A DNA stretch of 64,000 nt from Desulfobacter hydrogenophilus (GCF_004319545.1 NZ_CP036313.1:3970501-4034500), one strand, 5' to 3'. Positions 53,774 through 63,327 are shown, counted from the first letter of the stretch. Numbers and translations: made by a program. The notes: a model not told the origin generated them from the letters alone.

Positions 53774-54604
53774 ATGGATAGTACACCAAAACACACGATA
53801 CTTTGTGTTGATGATGAAAAACATATTCTTTCCTCTTTAAAGCGTTTGCTGCGAAAAGAAAATTTTGATCTGTTGACTGCAACAAATGGGGTTGACGGAT
53901 TAAAGATTATGGCATCCCGGGACATTCATTTGGTCATTTCAGATCATCGGATGCCGGATATGTCAGGAATTTCATTTCTGGCCAAGGTTCGGGAGACTTA
54001 CCCGGATACCATAAGAATTCTTTTGACCGGGTATACTGAAATCGACTCCATTAAGGCATCAATAAATGAGGGCCATGTTTACAAGTTCCTTTTAAAACCA
54101 TGGAACGATGACGATCTTAAGCAAGAGATCAGAAAAGCCCTTGAACGATATGATCTTATTCAGTCAAATCAGTCCCTGCATCTTATGGTCGCTGCAAAGA
54201 ATAAAGAACTGGAACAAATTAATAAGGACCTTGAAAGTATTATCAAGCAGCGGACAAGAGAACTGGAACTCCAGAACCAGGCCCTTGAGCTGACACGGGT
54301 AATTTTCAGGGGACTGCCTATGGCAGCCATGGGCGTAAGTTATGATCGGACAATTATACTGATCAACCGGCAGGCTGAAAAATTAAAAATAAACGACCGT
54401 ATGGTCATTGTGGGTAATTATTTGGCGGATTATTTTTCCAAAGATGTGATGAAAAAATTTTTACCTGTGTTTGAATCGCAAATCAGCCAGGTTAAGTTTG
54501 ATTTAAGCATGGATAATCAGGTATATATTCTGACGCTATCTGCTTTAACCGGCCGTTTTTTCGGTAAAGGGTTTATTCTGTGTCTTCGGAAACGGGCAGA
54601 CTGA
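53774..54604 (+). CDS. Response regulator with C-terminal PAS-like domain
   Basis: 276 residues from ATG 53774 (an in-frame ATG lies at 53759). Receiver at ~8-125: LCVDDEKHIL, Asp in HLVISDHRMPDMSG, LTGYTEIDSIKASINEGHVY and KFLLKPWND, the form typical of RpfG/HD-GYP or RsbU-type regulators. A coiled coil (~135-180) is followed by a small PAS-like domain (~185-275: GLPMAAMGVSYDRTIILINR) instead of an HD-GYP output. It probably works by protein contact. It converges with the soluble kinase at 54573-55844, with the last 32 bases overlapping. A functional pair is plausible. Confidence 0.88.
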   Translation: MDSTPKHTILCVDDEKHILSSLKRLLRKENFDLLTATNGVDGLKIMASRDIHLVISDHRMPDMSGISFLAKVRETYPDTIRILLTGYTEIDSIKASINEGHVYKFLLKPWNDDDLKQEIRKALERYDLIQSNQSLHLMVAAKNKELEQINKDLESIIKQRTRELELQNQALELTRVIFRGLPMAAMGVSYDRTIILINRQAEKLKINDRMVIVGNYLADYFSKDVMKKFLPVFESQISQVKFDLSMDNQVYILTLSALTGRFFGKGFILCLRKRAD

Positions 54605-55844
54605 CGGTGAACGTGGTTCCTTTGCCTTTTTCGCTTTTAACGGCAATGTTGCCACCATGTTGCTGAATGATATTATAAGCGATATTCATACCTAAGCCCG
54701 TACCCTTGCCTACCTCCTTTGTGGTAAAAAAGGGATCGAAAATTTTGGATATATTTTCCGGGTCTATGCCACAGCCGGTATCTGAAATTGTAAGAAATAC
54801 GTCGTTGTTTTTCTGCCATGTCTTGATTCTGATTTCACCTTTTTTTTCAATGGCCTGGGCTGCGTTTACCAGTATATTTAGAAAAACTTGGTTCAGTTGT
54901 TGGGGGATGCCCTGTATCAGGGACAAAGCACTTAAGTTTTTATGCACCGTTGTTTTATATTTTAACTCATTGACCGCCACATTCAGGGTGGTTTCAATAC
55001 AGGCATTGATATCCACGGGTTCAACATTCTTTTTACCGGGGTGGGCAAAATCCTTTAAATCTATAACGATTTTTTTGATTCGGTCCAGTCCGTCAATGCA
55101 GTCTTTTATGAGTTCATCCATATCTTCTTGAAGAAAATTAAGGTCAATTTCACGGGTGTACTCATGAATCTTTTCGGTCATTTTTGCCAACGCTTCGGGC
55201 AGAGTAATTTCATCCAGACGTTTGATCAGGATTTGATATAATTCGATGAGCTTTCGAATATCGGACAGGTAGTCTTCCAGGGAGTTCATATTACTGGTGA
55301 CATATCCCACCGGATTATTAATTTCGTGGGCGATGCCGGCTGCAAGCTGCCCGATGGAGGCCAGTTTATCAGTCTGGGTTAACTGGATTAACAGGTCGGA
55401 TTTTTCCGCCTCCATTTTTTTCCTTTCGGAAATATCCAGAAGCGAGGTAATAAAATAACGCCCTCTGGGGCTGTTTTCCTGGATTACTGAAGACAAGGAG
55501 CACCAGATTGTGCTGCCATCAGACTTCTTAAATCGCACCTCCAGATCCCTGACTCTCCCTGTTTCCATTTTTTTTAAAAAAGTGTCCCGGTTTTTTTTTT
55601 CATAATAAAATGACTGAATCTGGACATGGGCAAGGTCCTCAATTGAATTGTAACCCATCATATGGAGACCTTCGGGGTTTAAATTTATTATTTCTCCTTC
55701 CACTGAGGTCAAAATGATACCGATGGGCAGCGTATCCGTTAACGTTTTGAAGTTTTTTTCCAGGCTGACGTGTTCCTTTTTGGGGTCATCCGGATGGTTC
55801 TCTTGGGTAAAGCTTAGAAACCGGTCTGAAGTCTTTTTCTCCAT
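54573..55844 (-). CDS. Soluble PAS histidine kinase
   Basis: 423 residues from ATG 55844 with GGAG five bases upstream. PAS at ~25-150 (LTDTLPIGIILTSVEGEIIN, GRYFITSLLDISERKKME). The H-box is LASIGQLAAGIAHEINNPVGYV with the phospho-His, followed by a long dimerisation helix with an insertion typical of the NtrB-like subgroup. ATPase motifs: NQVFLNILVNAAQAIEKKG, SDTGCGIDPEN, FTTKEVGKGTGLGMNIAYNI. No receiver or membrane part. Its 3' end overlaps the facing regulator gene by 32 bases, so their transcripts are complementary at the ends. Confidence 0.93.
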   Translation of the reverse strand: MEKKTSDRFLSFTQENHPDDPKKEHVSLEKNFKTLTDTLPIGIILTSVEGEIINLNPEGLHMMGYNSIEDLAHVQIQSFYYEKKNRDTFLKKMETGRVRDLEVRFKKSDGSTIWCSLSSVIQENSPRGRYFITSLLDISERKKMEAEKSDLLIQLTQTDKLASIGQLAAGIAHEINNPVGYVTSNMNSLEDYLSDIRKLIELYQILIKRLDEITLPEALAKMTEKIHEYTREIDLNFLQEDMDELIKDCIDGLDRIKKIVIDLKDFAHPGKKNVEPVDINACIETTLNVAVNELKYKTTVHKNLSALSLIQGIPQQLNQVFLNILVNAAQAIEKKGEIRIKTWQKNNDVFLTISDTGCGIDPENISKIFDPFFTTKEVGKGTGLGMNIAYNIIQQHGGNIAVKSEKGKGTTFTVSLPVSEDTE

Positions 55845-56068
55845 CGTTTCTCCAATACTATATTTTTTTAGGAAAGCGAACTGCATGAATTTGCTTCAGT
55901 CTAAAAAAAAAAGTATTCAGATTCAATTTATTTTTTAATAATAGCGACGCGCTGATTTCTTTTTTTTAGAATGGATCAGTCCACAACGAAAATTGAGAGG
56001 TCTGTTTAGGTTGCACTGACTTTCTTATAAGGGTTGTTTTTTTTGCGAAAGAATCAAAAAATTTTTTC

Positions 56069-56098
56069 TTGACTCTACTTGCTGGCGCATTATATAAC
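56069..56098 (+). promoter_or_regulatory. Candidate sigma-70 promoter of the CoA-transferase gene
   Basis: TTGACT (56069-56074) with TATAAC (56093-56098, 18-base spacer) or TATATA (56091-56096, 16-base spacer), about 160 bases before the start codon. The leader 56100-56245 is GC-balanced and could hold a regulatory structure. The remainder of the 55887-56260 gap shows no gene. Confidence 0.5.
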
Positions 56099-56260
56099 CC
56101 TCTTCTAAGTATACTGGATTATTGAAACCCTGTTTCGGTATGGCCCTTTAACTGGCGCGGTTCCCCGGTTTTTGATGAGTGGTTAATGTGTTCAGGCCAC
56201 TTCAGTGGGGAATCTCTTCGATACCCGTAAGTAAAATTCAATGAAGGAGAGAAAGAGCGT

Positions 56261-57808
56261 ATGTCTATATTAGAGGAACGCGTACGTTGTAAAGAGCTGC
56301 TCAGCAAGGTGAAAACCCCTGAAGAGTGTATTCAGTTCTTTAAAGATGGCATGAATGTCGGCATGTCCGGATTTACACCGGTCGGCTATCCGAAAGTTGT
56401 CCCTATTGCTCTGTGTGATCACGTTGAGAAAAACAATCTGCAAGGCAAGTTCAGACTCAATCTGTTTATCGGCGCTTCTGTCGGTGCCGAGGTTGAGGAC
56501 CGCATGGCCACATTAAACATGATTGATCGTCGCTGGCCTTACCAGACAGGTAAAAACATAGGCAAAGGTATTAACAGCGGCCGGATTCGCATGGGTGACA
56601 AGCACCTTTCCATGTTTCCTCAGGATCTGAAATACGGTTTTTACACCATGGATAAGGGCGGCAAGCTCGACATGGCAGTTATCGAAGCATCCGCCATTAC
56701 CGAGAATGGTGACATCATTCTTTCTGGTGCCGTGGGCGCCGCGCCTGAAATTATTGATGTCGCTGAAAATATCATTGTCGAAATCAATACTGGTCTGCCC
56801 TCTTTCGAAGGCATGCACGATATTACCATGACCGACCTGCCTCCGAATCGACAAGTCATTCCGATTACTGATGCACGTCAGCGTATTGGTACCCCTTGGG
56901 TCCCCACCGACAAAAGCAAGATCATTGCAATTGTCGAATCCAAGAATCCTGACAATGGGCGTGCATTGCGCGGCACCGACGATGTTGCCCAGGCAATTGC
57001 CGACAATATCGTTGATTTTTTTAAGGTTGAAGTGAAGGCCGGTCGTCTGCCCAAGAACCTGCTTCCCTTGCAATCCGGTGTGGGCTCCATTGCCAATGCC
57101 GTTGTCGGGGGTCTGACCGCCAGTCCTTTTGAAAATTTGACTGTTTTCACCGAGGTTCTGCAGGACACCTTTCTGCCCTTCCTTGATTCGGGCAAATGCG
57201 ACTACATCAATTGTACTTCATTATCGCTGTCCAACGAGGCATTTGTCGAGTGGTGGGAAAAATTCGATAAATATAAAGAAATGGTTCTGATGCGTCCGCA
57301 GCAGATTTCCAACAATCCGGAACTTATCCGTCGTCTTGGCGTTATCGCCATGAACACGCCGCTTGAATTTGATATGTATGCACATGCCAACTCCACCCAC
57401 GCCGGCGGTACCCGCATGTTGAACGGTATCGGCGGGTCCGGTGACTTTATACGTAACGCTTACATCTCCATGATGCACTGCCCCTCTTGCCGCGCCACCA
57501 AGAACGATGAGTTCGGTCTCACCGGTGTTGTGACCAAGGTTCCCCACGTTGACCACACCGAGCACGATATTGATGTCCTGGTTACCGAGCAGGGCTTGGC
57601 TGACCTGCGTGGTCTGGCGCCAATTGATCGCGCCCGCGTAGTCATCGATAAATGTGCACATCCTGCTTATAAAGACTATCTTACCGATTACCTTGAGCGC
57701 AGCATCAAGAAAACCGGTGGGCACCATGAACCCCACCTGCTGGACGAGTGCTACAAAATGCACCAGAACTTCATAGAGAACGGTACCATGCGTTTCTGGG
57801 AAAAATAA
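56261..57808 (+). CDS. Succinyl-CoA:acetate CoA-transferase (class I, AarC/Cat1-like)
   Basis: 515 residues. Transfers CoA from succinyl-CoA to acetate, activating acetate and closing the TCA cycle; this is the established way Desulfobacter species oxidise acetate. Features: GMNVGMSGFTPVGYPKVVP at the N-terminus, GIGSVANAV-like GVGSIANAVVGGLTASPFEN, the catalytic Glu298 in LTVFTEVLQD, LNGIGGSGDFIRNAYISMM and VTEQGLADLRGLAPIDRARV. GGAGAG precedes the ATG. Acetyl-CoA hydrolase is a possible alternative activity; the length and motif pattern (YgfH subgroup) favour transferase. Strong own terminator. Codon choice is more GC-rich than in neighbours, as expected for a highly expressed enzyme. Confidence 0.93.
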   Translation: MSILEERVRCKELLSKVKTPEECIQFFKDGMNVGMSGFTPVGYPKVVPIALCDHVEKNNLQGKFRLNLFIGASVGAEVEDRMATLNMIDRRWPYQTGKNIGKGINSGRIRMGDKHLSMFPQDLKYGFYTMDKGGKLDMAVIEASAITENGDIILSGAVGAAPEIIDVAENIIVEINTGLPSFEGMHDITMTDLPPNRQVIPITDARQRIGTPWVPTDKSKIIAIVESKNPDNGRALRGTDDVAQAIADNIVDFFKVEVKAGRLPKNLLPLQSGVGSIANAVVGGLTASPFENLTVFTEVLQDTFLPFLDSGKCDYINCTSLSLSNEAFVEWWEKFDKYKEMVLMRPQQISNNPELIRRLGVIAMNTPLEFDMYAHANSTHAGGTRMLNGIGGSGDFIRNAYISMMHCPSCRATKNDEFGLTGVVTKVPHVDHTEHDIDVLVTEQGLADLRGLAPIDRARVVIDKCAHPAYKDYLTDYLERSIKKTGGHHEPHLLDECYKMHQNFIENGTMRFWEK

Positions 57809-57839
57809 ACAAAGTCCAACACCGTCTTATTGACAACCC

Positions 57840-57869
57840 AAGCCCCGCTGAAATTCGGCGGGGCTTTTT
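57840..57869 (+). terminator. Rho-independent terminator of the CoA-transferase gene
   Basis: AAGCCCCGC (57840-57848) pairs perfectly with GCGGGGCTT (57858-57866) and is followed by TTTTT. Confidence 0.95.
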
Positions 57870-57924
57870 GCAATTGGTACTTATCTCCACCGTAGTGTAG
57901 GCAACGGCGTCCAGACGGATCATT

Positions 57925-58317
57925 TTAGGCCGGTTCCTGAACAAGCGAATTAAAAAAACGACGCATCACCTCCCGGGTTTTCGGTGAATTGTAGTCCAGG
58001 TCAATTTGTTCATAATCAAGGGTGCATCATATCTTTTCAAGCGTGCCGTCGGGGGCGTTCTATAACCTGGTAGGGGGGCTGGGTTTTCGTGTATAAACCG
58101 TGGCAAGATCTTTCTTTTTGATCCACCGTCGGGAGACAGTTTTTCGAAGGATATAAACATTTCTGCGTATTCGCTGTCAGCCCTTTTTTCAACATAATCC
58201 TGGAAAAAGACACTTTGACGTGAAATACAGTTTACCATAAAATCAATGATCAGATCAAAATCCTAACCGATTTTTTCAATATCTTCCCATGTTCCAAATG
58301 CCGGGTCCACCTCATCG
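57925..58317 (-). pseudogene. Decayed gene of unknown family with in-frame TAG and frameshifts
   Basis: On the minus strand the frame DDEVDPAFGTWEDIEKIG meets TAG (near 58264), then continues DFDLIIDFMVNCISRQSVFF and QDYVEKRADSEYAEMFISFE in the same frame. After ~60 codons the frame breaks, and a last piece reads DYNSPKTREVMRRFFNSLVQ followed by EPA and TAA (57925-57927). No start codon is present; the first codons overlap the end of the sucrose-phosphate synthase gene. Family unknown. It fills most of the 448-bp gap 57870-58317. Confidence 0.55.
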
Positions 58318-60510
58318 TCATGTCGTTCCTCCTGCCTTTTGAATAAATTTGTAGTGATTAATCCCTTCGATGATACCGCCACTTGCGTTCTTTTTGGCAA
58401 AATATATGTTTCTCATATTTCTTAAGGGCTCGAGCTCTGAACTGTAATTTCCTACGACAATACCGGCGGGTTCCCCCTTGAGCATCTCCTCATCATTTCC
58501 TGAATCTCCACAGATTAAAAGATTTTTTAAAGGAATTTCCCATTTATAGCTCAGATATCGTATGGCTTTCCCTTTTGAGGCTCTGTAGGGTAGGATATCC
58601 AGATATTTTTTATGGGAATAGATTAAGGTATATCGTAGTCGTTTCTGTGTCAGAAGGTGGTGCAGCTTGGGTAGGTGGTCCTTGCCGGGTACCATGTTAT
58701 AACTAATTTTGAAAGGTGTCTGGGCATTTTCAGGTTGTTTTGTCAGAAATTCAACTTTGTCAAGCTGCGACATGATCAAGTCGCGATTCCAGTTTTTGGA
58801 AATATGGTTTTCCCACCCCTTGTCAGGATACAAAGAGTCACCATAGGTGATTTCACTTCCCACACCGGAGATTATGATGTCCGGTGTCATGATATTATTT
58901 GCTTTTAAAAGATCCAGGGCCGACTTAAGTACACGACCCGTGGCCACGCCGAAACCAATATTTTTTTTGTTATCCTCAAGCAGTTTCATCAACGGGTCAA
59001 GGTTTTCATCACTGCCGTTCAACAAGGTGTTGTCAATATCGGTGATGAGAAAAAAATGCAGGTTTGAAAATCGTTTTCCAATGTTTAACCGTTGTTCGTT
59101 GACATCCATTTCCAGGGTTTCGTATTTCCGGTGCAGGGATTTGATCTTTTTAACATATGTTTTTACATGGCTTGCCCAGGTATAATATTTACGGGTATTC
59201 ATGATTCCGTTTTTTGAAAAATTATTCCATTTGTCAGGGTGCACCAGAATATCTTTAATGGCTTTGGCAATGGCCTTTGTATCTTTGGGGTCCACCAAAA
59301 TACCGCCTTGACAATTATAAATGATATCTTTGGGACCGCCGTCATTTGTGGCGACCACAGGCAGTCCGCATGCCAGCGCCTCAAGAAGGGTCAATCCAAA
59401 CGGCTCCACCAGTGCCGAATTTACAAAGACACCATTTCTTTTCGCGGCAATACGATAAAGTTCGGGCACTTCATGCTCAAAATCATGTTTTTTGGGAATG
59501 GCCATTTTCCCGTAAAGGTTATACTTATCTATTAGCAGCAGCATCTGGGTCAACACATCCCGTTCGCTGTCCTCTTTCTGGGATATATCCTTTCTGATGC
59601 CGGCAAAAACGGCAAGGTTGGCAATGGCCTGCAGATCATAATCCTCCCCATACGCCTTGACAAGGCCTTCAATGTTTTTACGTTTATCGGGGCGGCATAA
59701 TGCAAGAATGATCGGTTTGTCAGGGTGCCTGAAAAAACGGTGCAGCTCCTTGATAAGTGACTGTCTTATGAACAAAGACTCTTCTTTTTGTTCATCATTG
59801 GAGCATGTTTCGTGGTAATATGGGCAAAATTTTTCAATGTCGATTCCCGGTGGAATAACATGGTATGTGGGCAACCTCTTGTTTCGGTATAAACCATACT
59901 GCTCGTCTACTTCCTGGCGGGTACTGGTCACAATCATATCTGCTGATTTTAAAACCTGCTCTTCCATGGAAATGCGGTGGTCAAGTTTGAGTTTTTTGTT
60001 TAATTCATCTTCTTTTTGTCCTTCATTTAACAGTCTTTGTTTTTTTGATCTACCCAGTGAATGGCCGGTATAGATAAAAGGAAGTCCAAAAAAACGGGCC
60101 AATTCTTTGGTTACATATCCTGCATCCGCATAGTGGCCGTGGATTATATCCGGAATTTTTCTTTCGTTTTTAATGAACTTAATTGTTTTATCCACATACT
60201 CGTCCATAAATGGCCACAACAACTCTTTGCGTATATATTTTTTCCCGCCGCATTGAAGCCTGACAATGCGAAATTTTGCATTTATTGTTTCAATGGGTCG
60301 GCTGTAGTCATCAGAACAGGACTTATCTGAAATCAATCGTGTCAGCAGGTCAACTCTTTGGACATCTTTATGTTCGGATAACGCTTTGCCTAACTCTATG
60401 ACATATTTAATCTGTCCGCCAGTGTCGGCATCATGTCCAAGTTCCATGTTTTCAGACCGAATAAGGCCGTGAATGCTGAACATTTGAATATATAGGCCTT
60501 TATGATTCAT
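58318..60510 (-). CDS. Sucrose-phosphate synthase fused to a HAD phosphatase domain
   Basis: 730 residues. Residues ~1-455 form a GT-B glycosyltransferase of the sucrose-phosphate synthase type: MFSIHGLIRSENMELGHDAD with TGGQIKYVIELG, IIHGHYADAGYVTKELARFF, HSLGRSKKQRLL, and the donor-sugar site FVNSALVEPFGLTLLEALAC followed by GLPVVATNDGGPKDI. Residues ~475-725 form a HAD domain: LITDIDNTLLNG (nucleophile Asp in DID), GVATGR, and CGDSGNDEEML. The protein therefore could join UDP-glucose with fructose-6-phosphate and then remove the phosphate to give sucrose, a compatible solute. The second Asp of the DxD motif is present. A fructokinase remnant lies just upstream. Confidence 0.92.
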   Translation of the reverse strand: MNHKGLYIQMFSIHGLIRSENMELGHDADTGGQIKYVIELGKALSEHKDVQRVDLLTRLISDKSCSDDYSRPIETINAKFRIVRLQCGGKKYIRKELLWPFMDEYVDKTIKFIKNERKIPDIIHGHYADAGYVTKELARFFGLPFIYTGHSLGRSKKQRLLNEGQKEDELNKKLKLDHRISMEEQVLKSADMIVTSTRQEVDEQYGLYRNKRLPTYHVIPPGIDIEKFCPYYHETCSNDEQKEESLFIRQSLIKELHRFFRHPDKPIILALCRPDKRKNIEGLVKAYGEDYDLQAIANLAVFAGIRKDISQKEDSERDVLTQMLLLIDKYNLYGKMAIPKKHDFEHEVPELYRIAAKRNGVFVNSALVEPFGLTLLEALACGLPVVATNDGGPKDIIYNCQGGILVDPKDTKAIAKAIKDILVHPDKWNNFSKNGIMNTRKYYTWASHVKTYVKKIKSLHRKYETLEMDVNEQRLNIGKRFSNLHFFLITDIDNTLLNGSDENLDPLMKLLEDNKKNIGFGVATGRVLKSALDLLKANNIMTPDIIISGVGSEITYGDSLYPDKGWENHISKNWNRDLIMSQLDKVEFLTKQPENAQTPFKISYNMVPGKDHLPKLHHLLTQKRLRYTLIYSHKKYLDILPYRASKGKAIRYLSYKWEIPLKNLLICGDSGNDEEMLKGEPAGIVVGNYSSELEPLRNMRNIYFAKKNASGGIIEGINHYKFIQKAGGTT

Positions 60511-60560
60511 TTATTTCTCCAATTTGTTTCTAAATTTTCAATAGACCTCGGCATCCTGAA

Positions 60561-60955
60561 TCATGCCCCCTGAATGCTGCAGACATGGGATGCAAATTCA
60601 CCGGCAAGAGGGATGATCTCTTCAATCTGCATATTTTTCAGGATACCGGCCACTGACATTGCCACATATGCATCTCCTGCACCAACGGTATCAGCAATAT
60701 CTAAAGATGTTTCCGGCGATCCTATATATTGGTCCGGATTTGCAGTAAACCATTGGCTGCCCTTTTCTCCCATGGTGAGGATGATGGTTTGAATACAATG
60801 GATTTCCATTAATTGCCTGGCCGATATTTCATGGGAGGTCTTGACATCTGAGCCGGATGTCAATTCTTCAAGCTCATGTCGTCATTTCCGACTCTCGAAA
60901 TAAATCTTACCGGAAATCCAAGTATTTTTATGTGGTAGGCAAAATTAAAGGGCGC
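60561..60955 (-). pseudogene. Fructokinase (PfkB family) remnant with internal deletion
   Basis: On the minus strand PFNFAYHIKILGFPVRFISR with VGNDD is the N-terminal sugar-binding part of a PfkB fructokinase. About 150 codons are then missing. The last 100 codons, in another frame, read TSHEISARQLMEIHCIQTII, LTMGEKGSQWFTANPD and the catalytic motif DTVGAGDAYVAMSVAGIL (Asp in GAGD). The protein from 60863 alone would lack the substrate site. It lies 50 bases upstream of the sucrose-phosphate synthase gene, where a fructokinase would make sense for sucrose turnover. Confidence 0.85.
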
Positions 60956-61413
60956 TCAACCCATACGCTTATAAACCGGAAAAATATCGAACAAAATTTT
61001 ACCAATGACAAGGATCATAGTTAAAAACACCTCGGAATTATTCACAAAAAGTCCGCTGAACAGACCTGGTGGGCTGGAATCAGAGGAGTTTTGTTTTGTG
61101 TGACGGCAGGTTTGTTTGCCATGTGTATTATATTTAACTCTATGTAATATAGAATGAATTAAAGGATTGAGTCAACCCGATGACGGATCATCGTTTCCAG
61201 TATTTTAATTTTTGTAATAAGTAGTAATTCGATGAAAAAACACAAAGGAAGGGCAGGGCTTTTAACTTATTATATCACTGGTATGCCGCATGCGTTGGTT
61301 GGTCGGGATAGGTCCACGATTATAAGCCCGGCAACTGACAAACGAAAAGTCATTTTATAAAAAGTTAATTCATTTAGTTTTATTATTCCAATCGGTTTCG
61401 TTCAACTTAATTT

Positions 61414-61580
61414 AATCTGCGGTCCTACCCGGGTGTCGTCTTCATGCGCTGCACTAGGGGGCATAGGATTTACCCCCTCCCCCCGGCAGATAGGCGGCCC
61501 ATAGTCAAAATAAAATCGTCACTCTGCTTATTTTTAAGCCACCCTCAGCGTAGGAAGACAGATATTAAGGACCGCAGATT
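61414..61580. repeat. Inverted 13-mer AGGACCGCAGATT flanking about 140 bp
   Basis: AATCTGCGGTCCT (61414-61426) and its exact complement AGGACCGCAGATT (61568-61580). The same 13-mer is at 7253-7265 and a shortened form at 25425-25436. The region 60956-61605 holds no gene that I can recognise apart from the start of the fructokinase remnant. Confidence 0.55.
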
Positions 61581-61605
61581 GGATTTTGACCATGGGCCTA
61601 TCGGG

Positions 61606-63327
61606 TTATCCTCCCAGGGGAATGAAATCCGGATCCGTGACCCTGACGATGGCATATCCTCCCTGAAGATTTTTAACACGGGTGAACCCTCTCTGGTTCA
61701 GGATGGTCTGGCATTCAAAAGATCTGGCACCTGTGCCGCAGAAAAGGCAGAGTTCTTTATCTTTGGGCAGTTCATTATAGCGTTCACGCAATTCAGGCTG
61801 GGGCAGGTGGATCCAGCGATCCGCTCCGTATTTATCGATAAACGGCTGGGCCTCTACGATCTCTCTTAAATCCACCACTGTGAGTTCGCCTTTTTCGAAC
61901 TGGTCAATAAATTCAGGCCAGTCAATGGGGGTATTTCTGCCGTCCAGAATATTATCCAGTGCATTGCCGGCATTGTTGATCACATCCATGGCCGATGCAA
62001 ATGGCGGTGCATAGCCCACCTCCAGGGTACAGACCTCATCCACATTCATGCCTTTTTGCAGCAACGGCACCACCGCGTCCACCCTGGACTTGACTGAATC
62101 AATCTGCTCGCCCACGGCTTCCACGCCCAACACCCTGCGGGTATTCCGGTCGGCGATGAGCTGAATGAACAGGAATTTTGAGTCGGGATAGAAATGGGCC
62201 CGGTCAAATTGGGCTACCACAGAGTGAACCGGATCAAACCCGGCTGCTCTGGCCTGGTGAATGGTTAGGCCTGCAGTGGCGACGCCCATCCCAAACACCT
62301 TGATGCAGAAGGTGCCCACAGTGCCGTCAAATTGGGCATTCTTGCCGAATATGTTGGTGGCAATGATCCGGCCCTGGCGGTTGGCAAGGGAACCCAAAGG
62401 CATGGGGAGCTGGTCCCCGGAGACCAGATTGCGCATTTCAATACAGTCGCCGCCTGCATAAATATCCGGGTCAGTGGTTCTTAAATTTTTATCCACGATT
62501 AGGGACCCGCCCCGGCCTACAGCCAGGCCTGCTTCTGCCGCAAAGCCCGTGTTGGGGCGAACACCCACGGCCATGATCACAAGCTCGCATTCAATCACTT
62601 CGCCGCTGACCTCAACCCCGGTAACGCCGTTTTCGGCATCCCCAAGGATTTTGGTGACCTGGGCGCCGATTTTTACAGCCACATCATTGTTCGCGAGCTC
62701 TTTTTCAGCAATAAGGGCGACATTGGGGCCGATGGCAACAGGCAGAATATGGGGTGCCATTTCCACAAGGGTGGTTTCCACGCCCCACAGATCGGTTAGG
62801 GCTTCGGCCATTTCAACCCCTATGGCACCGGCTCCGATGACTACGGCATTTCCCACTGCACCTTTGCTGATTAACTCTTTGATGGCGTGGGCATGGTGAA
62901 GGTTGGAGACGGGATATACGCCCGGCAGGTCGGCGCCGGGGATGGGCGGGGTAAAAGGCGTTCCGCCCGTACCGATTACCAGCTTGTCATAAGGCATTTC
63001 AGATTCGGTTCCGTCTTCAAGATGACGGACTTTCAACTGTTTGTTTCTGCGGTCAATGCCGATGGCTTCCACCCGGGTAAGTACCTCAACGCCTTTGACG
63101 GTACGAAAAAATTCCGGATTCCTGGCGTGGTGAGCCGTGGTGGAGTATAACTCTTCGAGTTCTCCAATGTCCCCGCCGATATAATAAGGAATACCACATC
63201 CGCCGTATGAAATTAAACTATCTCTGTCTATCATAGTTATTTCACAATCGGCATCAAGCCGCCTGAGGCGGCTGGCCACTTTGGGGCCCAGGGCCACCGC
63301 ACCGATAATAATGATTTTTTTTGCCAT
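61606..63327 (-). CDS. CoA-disulfide reductase-rhodanese fusion (FAD-dependent)
   Basis: 573 residues. The N-terminal ~450 residues are a pyridine-nucleotide disulfide oxidoreductase: FAD motif IIIIGAVALGPKVASRL (one Gly of GxGxxG replaced), the redox Cys44 in SYGGCGIPYYIGG, NAD motif AVVIGAGAIGVEMAEAL and FAD motif DPDIYAGGDCIE. The C-terminal ~110 residues are a rhodanese domain with Cys530 in LFCGTGARS. Enzymes of this architecture (CoADR-RHD) reduce CoA disulfide, CoA persulfide or polysulfide with NAD(P)H and are linked to sulfur handling. The ATG is preceded by GAGG. It is monocistronic. Confidence 0.93.
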   Translation of the reverse strand: MAKKIIIIGAVALGPKVASRLRRLDADCEITMIDRDSLISYGGCGIPYYIGGDIGELEELYSTTAHHARNPEFFRTVKGVEVLTRVEAIGIDRRNKQLKVRHLEDGTESEMPYDKLVIGTGGTPFTPPIPGADLPGVYPVSNLHHAHAIKELISKGAVGNAVVIGAGAIGVEMAEALTDLWGVETTLVEMAPHILPVAIGPNVALIAEKELANNDVAVKIGAQVTKILGDAENGVTGVEVSGEVIECELVIMAVGVRPNTGFAAEAGLAVGRGGSLIVDKNLRTTDPDIYAGGDCIEMRNLVSGDQLPMPLGSLANRQGRIIATNIFGKNAQFDGTVGTFCIKVFGMGVATAGLTIHQARAAGFDPVHSVVAQFDRAHFYPDSKFLFIQLIADRNTRRVLGVEAVGEQIDSVKSRVDAVVPLLQKGMNVDEVCTLEVGYAPPFASAMDVINNAGNALDNILDGRNTPIDWPEFIDQFEKGELTVVDLREIVEAQPFIDKYGADRWIHLPQPELRERYNELPKDKELCLFCGTGARSFECQTILNQRGFTRVKNLQGGYAIVRVTDPDFIPLGG

